DNA of 64,000 nt from JBAZTO01 sp041661865 (GCA_041661865.1 JBAZTO010000009.1:1-64000), one strand, 5' to 3'; shown: positions 18,501-26,692, counted from the stretch's first letter. Program-made: numbers and translations. Notes: generated from the letters alone by a model not told the origin.

Positions 18501-19989
18501 GGTAGCTGGCGGTGGAATAAAATTGTTCCTGGGTGAATCCGCGGGAAGTGGTTGATTGCAGGTTCGCGCCGGCGATGGTGGCGTCGGTGAGGTCGGCGTC
18601 GGAGAGCTTTGCCCTGGAGAGGTTGGCGCCGGTGAGGTCGGCCTGGGTCAAATCCGCGCCGGTGAGCTTGGCCCGGCTGAGGTTGGCGTCGGTCAGATCC
18701 GTCCCAGCCAGGTCGGCATTGTTCAGTTTGGCGCTTTGGAGGCTGGCGCCTGACAAATCGGATCCGCTGAAGTCGGCCTGGCTCAGCGAGGCGTTGGTAA
18801 AGCTGGCGTTGGTGAGCGTCGCGTTGCTCAGGTCGGTGTTCCTCATCACGCTGTTGATGAAACTGGCGCCGCTGAGGTCCGCGCCGCTGAGGTTCCAGCC
18901 CGTGAGATTGCACTCGCTCAGATTGAGCGCGCCCAAAGCCCTGCTCGCGTCCTGATAGGTGGCTGACGAGTACAGTTGCTCCCGGGTGAAACCGTGAGAG
19001 GTCGCGGCGTAGAGATTGGCGTCTGTAATGTTGGAGCCTGTGAAATTGGCGCCTCGCAGTGAGCAATCCACGAAACTGACGCCGCTCATGTTTGAATCCT
19101 GAAGGTTCGCCTTTCTCAGGGAGGTATCCAGGAAACTGGCCCCGCTGAGATCGGCGCCCTGCAAGTCCGCCTTCGCCAGCGAACATCGATCGAATGTCGC
19201 ACTGATCAGCTTGGCGTCGGTCAGATCAGCCCCCCGCAACGAACTGTCAGAAAAGTTGGCGAAAGAAACGTCGGCCTGGCTCAAATCGGCGTCCTTCAGC
19301 CGCGTGTGATCGAAGGTGGCAAGAAACATCTCGGCCGAAGAGAGGTTGGCGTCCCGCATGTCGGCGTAACCGAAGCTCGCCGCGGCCATCTCCATGCCCC
19401 CGAAATTCCAGCCGACCAGACGGCAGTAATCCAGGTTGATCGACCCGAGGGCCTTGTCCTGGTAGCTGGCGGTGGAATAGAACTGTTCCTCCGTCAGGCC
19501 CCATCGGGTGGCGTACTGCAGATTCGCATTGACCATGTTGGCGTCGGTCAGGTTGACATTCCGCAGCGAACTGTGAAAAAAGGTGGCGGAGTCCAGGTTG
19601 GCCCCGGTCAGATCCGCGCCGCGCAGCGAGGTCTGGTAGAAGGTGACGTTGGCAAGGTCAGCGCCGAGAAGGTCAGCTTTCTTGAGCGAACTGTAATAGA
19701 AGGTCGAATCGGACAGGGTCGCCCCGCTCAAGCCGGCGTTTCTCAGGGAGCTGTGGAAAAAGGAGGAGGTATTGAGGTCCATGGACCACAGGGCCGCGTC
19801 GCGAAGGCTCTTGTGGCGAACCACCATGCCCGGCTGGGCCACCAGGTTGCGCGTGCCCCGGATCGGGCGGAGCGTGTACCTGTTGAGGATCTCGCCACTG
19901 GCAGGGGTCATCGTCGCGGCCAGCAGCGCCAAACCCACCAGGACTCCCAGCGCGTGGCCGCTTCCTCGAGACATCATCGTGCCGGACAT
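15589..19989 (-). CDS. Very large secreted pentapeptide-repeat protein with PEP-CTERM anchor signal
   Basis: This 1466-residue protein has a signal peptide (GVLVGLALLAATMTPASG), then more than 1200 residues of A(D/N)Lxx pentapeptide repeats predicted to form a right-handed quadrilateral beta-helix. The helix is interrupted nine times by a spacer of the type GFTKEQLYSTASYxxGxL, followed by a W(N/D)(F/L)xG segment. The successive C-terminal modules are nearly identical. A non-repeat domain follows (GTINGLNLAAGEELVI to TITFSLA). The protein ends in VPEPASLSLLALAGVTMLRRRK, a classic PEP-CTERM sorting tail (PEP motif, membrane helix, Arg cluster). The start at 19989 has AGGAGG six bases upstream. 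Probably a surface or exopolysaccharide-associated protein; function unknown. Convergent with the phosphatase gene, nine bases apart. Confidence 0.88.
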   Translation of the reverse strand: MSGTMMSRGSGHALGVLVGLALLAATMTPASGEILNRYTLRPIRGTRNLVAQPGMVVRHKSLRDAALWSMDLNTSSFFHSSLRNAGLSGATLSDSTFYYSSLKKADLLGADLANVTFYQTSLRGADLTGANLDSATFFHSSLRNVNLTDANMVNANLQYATRWGLTEEQFYSTASYQDKALGSINLDYCRLVGWNFGGMEMAAASFGYADMRDANLSSAEMFLATFDHTRLKDADLSQADVSFANFSDSSLRGADLTDAKLISATFDRCSLAKADLQGADLSGASFLDTSLRKANLQDSNMSGVSFVDCSLRGANFTGSNITDANLYAATSHGFTREQLYSSATYQDASRALGALNLSECNLTGWNLSGADLSGASFINSVMRNTDLSNATLTNASFTNASLSQADFSGSDLSGASLQSAKLNNADLAGTDLTDANLSRAKLTGADLTQADLTGANLSRAKLSDADLTDATIAGANLQSTTSRGFTQEQFYSTASYQTNELSGTNFSYCNMAGWDLSGKALSGATFDHAMLEGANLGTATLDGASFDHTTLTGANLSLADLSSATLSYTSLRDANMALADLSGASLSYASLNNADLHQAIFTDANLLNVTFKGADLSQADFTSASFDHVVFGGADISRAILHGVQISNSSLQNVDLSGSDLSGGSRFSNTSLAGANLAEANLSAVTFDHVALTDANLRGADLNGANFDHGSLSGASLVDANLSNASFYQLSLKDANLANATIDGARFYTGRFNALTSAQFYSTASYTGGSLARITMIGQDMTGWNLAGKDLNYASFIDTPLKDANLAGSNLAGAQMAETNLAQANLADANLSGATLTDANLAAAVITGANLQGTTSTGFTKEQLYSTASYNSGALAGTNFAENNLAGWSFANQDLTDANFSQATLTDANFASAMIAGGNFSGATAKGFTKEQLYSTASYTGGTLTGTNFSDSNMFGWNFASQNLTDASFARTRLEDANFAGAVITGANFDNTTAKNFTKEQLYSTASYAGGTLTGVDLSHNRLTEWDFAGKNLSGGSFVASTLTDANFSQANLSGANLTNANVLHAMLTDANLAAAVIAGANFSNTTSTGFTKEQLYSTASYTGGTLAGVGLSQNNMAVWNFSGKDLSNATFSASTLTGANLSDANLTQANLAGADLTGVNISHATLTDANLASAVIAGANFGNTTSTGFTKEQLYSTASYTDGTLVGVGLSQNNMAAWDFSGKNLSVATFNASTLTDANLAAANLTSARLIGANLAGATLTGANFGSATLDRSDLRGSTGADVSGAASTANTILANGTINGLNLAAGEELVIRDHATAITVNTAMTMDANATLRLVFADETWGSTISFDPNLVASLDGTLALDFSGADANALDGLTFQLFNWSATPIGTFDILNEIAGLTYDANSLYTSGTITFSLAVGSVESLLASPPDESDGSSLPDGFTPVPEPASLSLLALAGVTMLRRRK

Positions 19990-20202
19990 CCACTTCCTCC
20001 TGGCGCCTTCGCAGGCCCGCCAACGCCTCAGATGCACACCGAAACAGTCAGATCGCAGCCTCCGAAGTGAGAGCCATTGTAACCGATCCTCTCGAATTGG
20101 TCAAGCCCTTGCCAATCCGAGCGTTAGCTTCAGGGAGCATACAATACGCTTTTTGCCCGTGTCGGCAGCGTGTTGCGAAAACTGGGGTTATGGCAGCCGC
20201 TG

Positions 20203-21873
20203 TCAGAGGTGGCGGCTGCGGGCGATGGATATGACCAGCCAGAACCCAAGGATCGCCGCAGCCAGGTAGCCCATGCCTCCCAGCGTCTGGTAGGCCAGCA
20301 GCCCCAGGACGATGCCCTTTTGGGCCACCAGGAAGCTCGATCCGATGAGCAGGCCCGTGATGATGAGGGCGAAACTGATGCGGTTGGAACTCTTGTCCAT
20401 CGTGTGGACAAGGTCGTCCAGATGCTCGTGCTGAATGTGCATCTGGAACTGCCCGCGCTTGATCTTGTTGATAATAGTGGCCAGGTCGTCGGGGAAATTG
20501 GCCACCAGTTCGGCACTGTCGCGGAGGACGCGCTGGCTCATGTGGAGTACGTTCCGCGGGTCCAGTTGCTCCAGGCTCAGACGCCGCGCGTAAGGCCGAA
20601 GGTGCTCGATAATCACGAAGGACGGGTCCAGCGTCACGGCCAGGTTCTCGATGGTCATCAGGCTCTTGAGCATCAGCGTGAACTCCGACGGCGGACGCAC
20701 GCCGTGGCGTCGCATCATCTCAAAGGTCTGCCGTATGAGCGAACCGAAGGGAATCTCCGTCAGCGGCAGATTGTGGTAGGTGGCCAGGACCTCTTCGATG
20801 TCGCCGGTCAGTTCCGCCGCGTCGGTGCCCTCGGTGGAGATGCCCGTATGACGGAGGGCCTGGACGATCCTGCCGGCGTCGGCATCGACCACGGACAGCA
20901 CCATCTCGCCCAGGAGCTTGCGGTTGACCTTGCTCATGCGGGCCACCTGCCCGAAGTCCAGAATGGCTACCACGTTCTCCGGCAGGATAGACAGGTTGCC
21001 CGGGTGCGGGTCGGTGTGGAAGAAGCCCAGGTCAAATATCTGGTGAAGGATGAAGGCTGCCCCGCGCTGGGCGATGATGGGGCCGTCCAGCCCTGCCGCG
21101 GCCACCGCCTCGGCGCTGGAAGGCTTGACCCCGTCGATGAACTCCATCGTCAGGACGCCGGAGGTGCAATAGCGCTCGTAAGGGATCGGGATGTGAACCG
21201 TGGGGTCTTTCTCGAAGTGACGCTGGAATTGCCGCATGTTCCGCATCTCGTTGGCCAGGTCCACTTCCTTGGAGACCGTCTCGGTGAACTCGTGGACAAT
21301 GGCCACCGGGTCGATCGTGTCAGCCGGGCCCAGTGCCCCGCTGAAGAGATGGGCCAGGCCGTCGAGGATTTCGCACTCGGATCGCAGGATCTGCACCACC
21401 TTGGGTCTGCGGATCTTCACGACGACCTGCAACCCGTCGAGCGTGACGGCGCGATGGACCTGGGCGATGGACCCCGCCGCCAGCGGCACCGGGTCAAAGC
21501 TGGCGAACAGTTCACCCAGCTTGCCGCCCAGTTCCTCCTCCGCCACCGCGCGGATGGCGTCGAAATCCTCAGGCGGCACGCGGTCCTGCAAGAGTTCCAG
21601 CTCCGCGATGTAATCGGGCGGGAGAATGTCCGGCCGCGTGCTGAGGAGCTGGCCGAGCTTGATGAATGTCGGCCCCAATTCCTCCAGCGCCAAACGCAGG
21701 CGGAGGGGCCTGGATCGCTCATCGGACCGGCCGCGGCGGCGCATGACCCCCAGGCGACGAAGCCGGATGCCCACGCCCTCGGCCAGATCATCCAGGCCGT
21801 ATTTCACCACCACGGCCATGATGTGGCGATAGCGCCGCAGATGCTCCATTGTGCGGTTAAAGCGGAACCTCAA
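20203..21873 (-). CDS. UbiB/ABC1 family atypical kinase
   Basis: The family consists of protein-kinase-like ATPases linked to ubiquinone synthesis or lipid metabolism. This 556-residue member has the KxGQ motif (FIKLGQLLSTRPDILP), the Ala-rich nucleotide loop AAGSIAQVH, FFHTDPHPGN with the catalytic Asp, DFGQVARM as metal-binding loop, and two C-terminal hydrophobic helices. An anaerobe may not make ubiquinone, so the substrate is open. I chose TTG 21873 because it starts 11 bases after the upstream stop with GAGGTAAGG before it; ATG 21849 is the alternative. Coupled to the phasin-like gene. Confidence 0.87.
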   Translation of the reverse strand: MRFRFNRTMEHLRRYRHIMAVVVKYGLDDLAEGVGIRLRRLGVMRRRGRSDERSRPLRLRLALEELGPTFIKLGQLLSTRPDILPPDYIAELELLQDRVPPEDFDAIRAVAEEELGGKLGELFASFDPVPLAAGSIAQVHRAVTLDGLQVVVKIRRPKVVQILRSECEILDGLAHLFSGALGPADTIDPVAIVHEFTETVSKEVDLANEMRNMRQFQRHFEKDPTVHIPIPYERYCTSGVLTMEFIDGVKPSSAEAVAAAGLDGPIIAQRGAAFILHQIFDLGFFHTDPHPGNLSILPENVVAILDFGQVARMSKVNRKLLGEMVLSVVDADAGRIVQALRHTGISTEGTDAAELTGDIEEVLATYHNLPLTEIPFGSLIRQTFEMMRRHGVRPPSEFTLMLKSLMTIENLAVTLDPSFVIIEHLRPYARRLSLEQLDPRNVLHMSQRVLRDSAELVANFPDDLATIINKIKRGQFQMHIQHEHLDDLVHTMDKSSNRISFALIITGLLIGSSFLVAQKGIVLGLLAYQTLGGMGYLAAAILGFWLVISIARSRHL

Positions 21874-21884
21874 TGGACCTTACC

Positions 21885-22178
21885 TCAACGTTCCTGGTAG
21901 AGCAGTTGATCGAGCTTGACTTCGATGCGGGCCAGGTCGCTGCGGCTGGGAAGGTCCATCTTGTCCAGGGCAGCACGAAGCTGCTCGGAGACGACCTTCT
22001 CAAAATCCTTGCGGGCGCGCTCGGCGCTGTCGACCAGTTCCTTGACGAAGCCGGCCTTGCCGCTGCGTTCCGCCTGGCCGCGCTGGACGTACTCCTCGAA
22101 GATCTCCTCGGCCCGTTCGCGTGTCATGCTCATCGCTCCCAATCCCGCCAGCAGCAGCTTGTCGATACTCTCGAACAT
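21885..22178 (-). CDS. Phasin-like coiled-coil protein
   Basis: The 97-residue, highly charged protein resembles the short phasin-like family. It starts with a hydrophobic LLLAGLGAMSMTRERAEEIFEEYV and continues as amphipathic helices ending in ARIEVKLDQLL. Such proteins are annotated as polyhydroxyalkanoate granule proteins, though many carriers make no PHA, so function is uncertain. The ATG at 22178, with AAAGGA upstream, begins at the family boundary; an upstream in-frame start adds only a low-complexity extension. It precedes the UbiB-like kinase by 11 bases, a pairing that suggests a shared role. Confidence 0.72.
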   Translation of the reverse strand: MFESIDKLLLAGLGAMSMTRERAEEIFEEYVQRGQAERSGKAGFVKELVDSAERARKDFEKVVSEQLRAALDKMDLPSRSDLARIEVKLDQLLYQER

Positions 22179-22392
22179 GGTGCCCGTCCTTTCCTGTTGC
22201 CTGTTCGGCTGAGGTGCTTTCCTCGCCACAACTCATTGTAGGCAAAAGAAAAGGGAGGCGAGGGAATAGGGAAGGGGCGACGTCGGCGAACAGGCTGTCC
22301 GGGTTACTCTCTATCACTCTCGGCCAAATCCGCCGGAGTTCGGGGAGGACTCGGCTTCATCGGTATTCCGGTAATCCGGTATTCCGGTTAGT

Positions 22393-23520
22393 ATGGCGGT
22401 CATGGAAATGCCACACATTACGCGTCGCAAGACCCGCACGGTTCGCGTCGGCCCGCTGGCCATCGGCGGGGAGGCGGACATTTCGGTGCAGTCGATGACC
22501 AACACCGCCACCGCCGACGCTGCCGCCACCATCGCGCAGGTCCAGGCCCTGGCTGACGCCGGGGCCGACTTCGTGCGGGTGGCTGTGCCTACCCCCGCCG
22601 ACACCGCGGCCCTGGGCGAAATCGTCCGCACCAGCCCCGTGCCCATCATCGCCGACGTACACTTCCACTTCGACCGCGCGCTGGAGGCCATCAAGGCCGG
22701 CGTGGCCAAGATCCGCCTCAACCCCGGCAACATCTCCGATCGCGGCCAGGTTCTTGCCGTCATCGCCGCGGCGGCCGACGCGGGCGTGGCCATCCGCGTG
22801 GGGGTCAACGAAGGTTCGGTGGTCGAGCGACGCGACGCCCACCAGCGCGAGGCGGACCTGTCGCGCCCGCTGGACGACCTGATGGTCGAGAAGCTCGCCG
22901 AATACCTGGAGATCTTCCAGGAAGCCGGTTTTGAGAACCTGGTCCTCTCGGCCAAGAGCCACGACGCGTACACGACCGTCTCGACCTACCGCAAGATTGC
23001 AGCCCGATGGGACTATCCGCTGCACCTGGGCGTCACGCACGCCGGCACGGCCAGCAGCGGCGCGGTCCGCTCGGCCGCCGCCCTGGGGACGCTCCTGAGC
23101 GAGGGAATCGGCGACACGCTGCGGATTTCCTTCGCCGGCGACCCGGTGCCCGAGGTGACGGCGGCGCTGGAGCTGCTCTACAGCCTCCGCCTCCGCCGGC
23201 GGAAGGGCGTGGAACTCATCGCCTGCCCCACCTGCGGCCGCGTGCAGATGGACATCGCCCCCATCGTCGAGCAGGTACACAAGGCCCTGGCCGGTCTGGA
23301 GGCGCCCATCACGGTGGCCGTCATGGGCTGCGTGGTCAACGGGCCTGGCGAGGCTGCCAGCGCCGACCTGGCCATCTGCGCCGGGGCGGGCAAGGCCATC
23401 CTCTACCGCCGCGGAAAGGCCATCGCCACCCTCCCGGCCGACAAGATCGTCGAGAGCCTCGTCACCGAGGCGCGCCGAATGGCCGAGGAAATCAGGAACA
23501 GAAATCACAAAAGACACTAA
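22393..23520 (+). CDS. ispG: 4-hydroxy-3-methylbut-2-en-1-yl diphosphate synthase (MEP pathway)
   Basis: IspG (GcpE) converts MEcPP to HMBPP with a [4Fe-4S] cluster and reduced ferredoxin or flavodoxin, the sixth step of the MEP isoprenoid pathway. The 375-residue sequence has SVQSMTNTATAD, ADVHFHFDRALEA, KIRLNPGNI, VGVNEGS, and the cluster-binding CPTCGR and GCVVNGPGE segments. The start may be ATG 22393 or ATG 22402. Its last codons run into repeat DNA (family D, then a family B element), so the final residues NHKRH and the stop are repeat-derived. Confidence 0.95.
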   Translation: MAVMEMPHITRRKTRTVRVGPLAIGGEADISVQSMTNTATADAAATIAQVQALADAGADFVRVAVPTPADTAALGEIVRTSPVPIIADVHFHFDRALEAIKAGVAKIRLNPGNISDRGQVLAVIAAAADAGVAIRVGVNEGSVVERRDAHQREADLSRPLDDLMVEKLAEYLEIFQEAGFENLVLSAKSHDAYTTVSTYRKIAARWDYPLHLGVTHAGTASSGAVRSAAALGTLLSEGIGDTLRISFAGDPVPEVTAALELLYSLRLRRRKGVELIACPTCGRVQMDIAPIVEQVHKALAGLEAPITVAVMGCVVNGPGEAASADLAICAGAGKAILYRRGKAIATLPADKIVESLVTEARRMAEEIRNRNHKRH

Positions 23521-23667
23521 GAAGCTATCTCAAAACCAAGTAGCACGGGCGTCTCGCCCGTGAGTATCATGGCCATCTTGGCCATGTTCTCCGTGACTTG
23601 CACGGGCGGGACGCCCGTGATACTCATGGGCAAGATGCCCATGCTACGTTTTGTTAGAGTCCCTAAG
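23517..23667. repeat. Palindromic element (family B, copy 2) inserted in a family D tract
   Basis: The element 23522-23662 starts AAGCTATCTCAAAACCAAGT and ends GCTACGTTTTGTTAGAGTCC. It contains CACGGGCG/CGCCCGTG, CATGGCCA/TGGCCATG and CATGGGCA/TGCCCATG hairpins. It is flanked by CTAAG at 23517-23521 and 23663-23667. Removing it joins ...ATCACAAAAGACACTAAG to ACCACAAAGAGCACCAAG, which restores a continuous family D repeat. The duplicated CTAAG looks like a target-site duplication. Confidence 0.7.
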
Positions 23668-23790
23668 ACCACAAAGAGCACCAAGAGAAGAATCGAATCA
23701 TTCAGAGTGTGCTTCTTCGCTTCGAGCTTTCCCTGAAGATTCTCTGTGTTCTTCGTGTCCTTTGCGACCTTCGTGAGCTTTGTGACTGCT
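23668..23790. repeat. Tract of CACAAAG-type words, both orientations (family D)
   Basis: ACCACAAAGAGCACCAAGAG follows the family B element. An inverted version (CTGTGTTCTTCGTGTCCTTT to GAGCTTTGTGAC, about 23739-23785) lies next to the end of pgi. The same paired arrangement recurs at 52968-53099, with a single arm at 60229-60269. Confidence 0.65.
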
Positions 23791-23797
23791 GTTGAAG

Positions 23798-25198
23798 CTA
23801 GGCCAGGTATCGCGGATCATCCTTGGTGAAGGGTTTGATCTCGGCGGCCAGCTTCTCGTAGCCGTCGCGGCCCATGAGGGCGAAGGTGGCCTGCTTGCCC
23901 AACTCCACCGCCGGCTGGTCGTAGGCGTTGATGTCCAGCAACTCGCCCATCAGCGAGGTGGTGAACTCGTAGAGGAAGATGAACTCGCCCACCGATTGCG
24001 GCGTGATGGAGTTGAACTTCAGTGTCAGGCTCGGCCGGCCCGAAACGACCATCGCGTATTCCGTGGCGATCTTCTCGGCGTTGAGCAGCTTGGAGAGCTT
24101 GGCCTTCCGCAGGTAGGCCATGCCGGGAACGTCGGCGAAGGCGTCGGGCACGCGGACCTCGCGCGGGTGCTTGTCGACTTCCAGGAAGATCGTCAGCTTG
24201 TCGTTGGGGCCTTCGCGGTAGAGCTGCACCTGGCTGTGCTGGTCGGTGGTGCCCAGGGCCTTGATGGGCGTGGGCCCGGCGAAGACCTCCTTGCCCGCGC
24301 GGTTCATGCGTTTGCCCAGCGACTCAGCCCACAGTTGGCGGTACCAGTCAGCCAGCAGGTAGAGGCGGTTGGAGTAGGGCATCATCACGTGCATGACCTT
24401 GCCCTTGGCGGTCATCGCGATGTACTTGATGGCCGCCAGCATGCAGGCGGGGTTGGACTGCCAGTTGGTCTGCTCGACGCGCTCGCGCATCGCCGCGGCC
24501 CCGGCCAGCAGGGCGTCGATGTCGATGCCGCACATGGCTGCACTGAACAGGCCCACCGGCGAGAGCATGCTGAAACGCCCGCCCACATCGTCGGGCACGG
24601 CCAGCATGGCGTATCCGTCGGCCTTGGCAATGTTGTGGAGCGTGCCCTTGGCCAGGTCGGTGGTGGCGACGATGTGTTTGGCAAAGCCGTCGCCGAGCTT
24701 CTTGCGGAGCATCTCGCGGATAACCATGAACTGGCTGGCGGTCTCCGCCGTCTCGCCGCTCTTGGAAATCACGTTGAACAGCGTGGTCTTGATCCGCCGG
24801 CCGACCAGGTCCAGCGTGTCGCCCACCAGGGCCGGGTCGACGTTGTCCAGCACGAACAGCCGCGGGCCGCCCCGCTTGCGGTCGGATTGCAGGTTGTAGG
24901 TCGCCGGCTTCAGCGCCGCCTGGAGCGCAATGTTGCCCAGCGCGCTGCCGCCGATGCCCAGCACCACCAGGTCGGTGGTATTGGGGCGGCACTGCTCGGC
25001 GAGGCTCTTGACCTGCGAGAGGTAGTCCGTCCGCGTGGGCAGGTTGAAGTAGCCCAGCTTGCCGGCGCGGCACTGCTCCATCACGGCCGAGTGGGCGGCG
25101 CGGATCGCGCCGTCGATGTGGTTCAACTCGGCCTCGGTCAGCCCGTGCTCGGGGGGAATGATTTTGTCGGTGGCATTCTTCCAGTAAAGTTGGATCAT
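23798..25198 (-). CDS. pgi: Glucose-6-phosphate isomerase
   Basis: Pgi interconverts glucose-6-phosphate and fructose-6-phosphate in glycolysis and gluconeogenesis. The 466-residue protein belongs to the shorter bacterial class. It has GIGGSALGNIALQAAL in the first sugar-isomerase domain, VISKSGETAETASQFMVI with the phosphate-binding Ser/Thr loop, and the GTTDQHSQVQLYREG segment near the active-site His. AAGGATAAGGAACC precedes the ATG at 25198. It stands alone, with its 3' end at the family D repeat. Confidence 0.95.
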   Translation of the reverse strand: MIQLYWKNATDKIIPPEHGLTEAELNHIDGAIRAAHSAVMEQCRAGKLGYFNLPTRTDYLSQVKSLAEQCRPNTTDLVVLGIGGSALGNIALQAALKPATYNLQSDRKRGGPRLFVLDNVDPALVGDTLDLVGRRIKTTLFNVISKSGETAETASQFMVIREMLRKKLGDGFAKHIVATTDLAKGTLHNIAKADGYAMLAVPDDVGGRFSMLSPVGLFSAAMCGIDIDALLAGAAAMRERVEQTNWQSNPACMLAAIKYIAMTAKGKVMHVMMPYSNRLYLLADWYRQLWAESLGKRMNRAGKEVFAGPTPIKALGTTDQHSQVQLYREGPNDKLTIFLEVDKHPREVRVPDAFADVPGMAYLRKAKLSKLLNAEKIATEYAMVVSGRPSLTLKFNSITPQSVGEFIFLYEFTTSLMGELLDINAYDQPAVELGKQATFALMGRDGYEKLAAEIKPFTKDDPRYLA

Positions 25199-25311
25199 GG
25201 TTCCTTATCCTTTATTTCAATTCGGCGAACGTACCTCCACACTATCGGACGGCGCGGGAAATTTCCATGACTTGTGGAACAATGGCACACGCAGAAGAAA
25301 AGAAGATTGGC

Positions 25312-25392
25312 GGGGATGAACACCGATAAACGCAGATCGCAGGCGTTCACAATATCCGGTCATCTGTGTTCATCTGCGTTTATCCCCGCTGG
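25312..25392. repeat. Inverted pair of GATAAACGCAGAT words (family F)
   Basis: GCGGGGATGAACACCGATAA on the left is mirrored by ATCTGCGTTTATCCCCGC on the right, leaving an imperfect hairpin with an inner spacer. The same words occur at 8533-8640. It lies between pgi and lpxA, which diverge. Confidence 0.6.
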
Positions 25393-25490
25393 CCTTTGTC
25401 GTAATTGGCGCGATGACAGGGACTCGCCAAGGCGTCGCCGGCGTTGTATCATGGCCGCCCTTGGTAAGGAACCCGACAGGGAGAGCCATA

Positions 25491-26315
25491 ATGCCCAGGA
25501 TTCATCCCACTGCGATTGTTGACGCCAAGGCCCAACTGGCCGAGGACGTGGAAGTTGGTCCCTTTTGCATCATCGAGGGCGACGTGGTCATCGGCGCCGG
25601 AACGGTGGTGCGCGACCATGCCGTCATCCGGCGATACACCACGCTGGGCAGCGGCAACTTCGTCGATTCCTTCTGCTCGCTGGGCGGGGAACCCCAGGAC
25701 TTGAAGTTTTCGCCCCAGACCGTCAGCTACGTGCGGATCGGCGACAACAACGTATTCCGCGAGGGCGTGACGATCTCCCGGGCCACCGGCGAGGGCAACG
25801 TCACGAGCATCGGCAGCAACAACTACTGGATGACCCAGGCGCACGCCGGACACAATGCCCTCGTCGAAGATGGCACTGTCTTTGGCAATAACGTTGCCCT
25901 GGCCGGGCATTCGGTCGTCCACAGCCGCGCTATTCTTTCAGCCAACTCAGCCGTGCATCAGTTCACATGGGTCGGAGAGATGGTCATGACCCAGGGCGGC
26001 GGCATGGCCACCGCACATGTGCCGCCGTATGTCATGCTGGCCAACGGAATGAACGAGGTCGTGGGCCTCAATCGCGTGGGTCTGCGGCGTGCCGCCGATA
26101 TGACTGACAAGGATCGCGCCGAGATCAAGGAGGCCTTCAGGATCACCTACCGCGCGGGCCTGCCCAGAGTGAAGGCCCTGGCGGAGATGGACGCCCACAG
26201 TGAGTGGGGCCCCGCCGCGAGCCGGTTCCGTGAGTTTATCCACAAGGTCTACGTGGCGGCCAAGCCTTTCAATCGCGGCCTGGCGACCCTGAGGCTCAGG
26301 GGCCTGAGCGAGTAA
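25491..26315 (+). CDS. lpxA: Acyl-[ACP]--UDP-N-acetylglucosamine O-acyltransferase
   Basis: LpxA transfers a hydroxyacyl chain to UDP-GlcNAc, the first step of lipid A synthesis. The 274-residue protein is a left-handed beta-helix: repeated hexapeptides such as IVDAKAQLAEDVEVGPFCII fill the first two thirds. The catalytic His is H121 in AHAGHNA. The C-terminal part reads GLNRVGLRRAADM and EIKEAFRITYRAGL, as in LpxA. The ATG at 25491 with GGGAGAG upstream is chosen over an in-frame ATG at 25413. The rest of the lipid A pathway is not in this window, but the gene supports an outer membrane. Confidence 0.9.
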   Translation: MPRIHPTAIVDAKAQLAEDVEVGPFCIIEGDVVIGAGTVVRDHAVIRRYTTLGSGNFVDSFCSLGGEPQDLKFSPQTVSYVRIGDNNVFREGVTISRATGEGNVTSIGSNNYWMTQAHAGHNALVEDGTVFGNNVALAGHSVVHSRAILSANSAVHQFTWVGEMVMTQGGGMATAHVPPYVMLANGMNEVVGLNRVGLRRAADMTDKDRAEIKEAFRITYRAGLPRVKALAEMDAHSEWGPAASRFREFIHKVYVAAKPFNRGLATLRLRGLSE

Positions 26316-26318
26316 GCC

Positions 26319-26327
26319 TGGTATAAT
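26319..26327 (+). promoter_or_regulatory. Extended -10 promoter of the acylphosphatase gene
   Basis: TGGTATAAT is a perfect extended -10 element, with no -35 visible. Its predicted start point falls at or within a base or two of the ATG at 26334, which has no Shine-Dalgarno. That fits a leaderless mRNA. Read-through from lpxA is also possible. Confidence 0.5.
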
Positions 26328-26333
26328 TCCGTC

Positions 26334-26615
26334 ATGACGGACGCGAAGGAACAACGGATCGTTCACGTTGAAGGCGACGTGCAGGGGATCGGCTTTCGCT
26401 ACACCGCCTGCCGCCTTGCCGCCGGCCACGACGTCACCGGTTATGTTCGCAATCTGCCCGATGGCGGGGTCGAATGCGTGATCGAGGGCGCCGCCGGCGA
26501 GATCGACGCGCTGATCGAGGAGATCAAGTCCGCCCTGGGTTATCACATCCGGCATGTACGGCAGCAGAAGGCCCCCCACAGCGGATCGTTCTCCTCCTTC
26601 GGCGTGAAGTTTTAA
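26334..26615 (+). CDS. acyP: Acylphosphatase
   Basis: This 93-residue cytoplasmic enzyme hydrolyses acyl phosphates such as carbamoyl or 1,3-bisphosphoglyceryl phosphate. Both catalytic residues are present: Arg22 in VQGIGFR and Asn40 in GYVRNLPDGGVE. The length is that of the family. It starts 18 bases after lpxA and ends exactly where a family B palindromic element begins. The TAA stop is the first three bases of the element's TAAGAAACTATCTC end. Confidence 0.9.
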   Translation: MTDAKEQRIVHVEGDVQGIGFRYTACRLAAGHDVTGYVRNLPDGGVECVIEGAAGEIDALIEEIKSALGYHIRHVRQQKAPHSGSFSSFGVKF

Positions 26616-26657
26616 GAAACTATCTCCGAACGTAGCATGGGCATCTTGCCCATGCAA
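26613..26657. repeat. Partial palindromic element (family B, copy 3)
   Basis: AAGAAACTATCTCCGAACGT followed by AGCATGGGCATCTTGCCCATG matches the left end and first hairpin of copy 1 (14256 onward). The right half is missing. It sits between the acylphosphatase and SDR genes and supplies the acylphosphatase stop codon. Confidence 0.65.
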
Positions 26658-26692
26658 ATTGCGAAGAGTCTTCAGAGCACCAGGAGGTGTCT

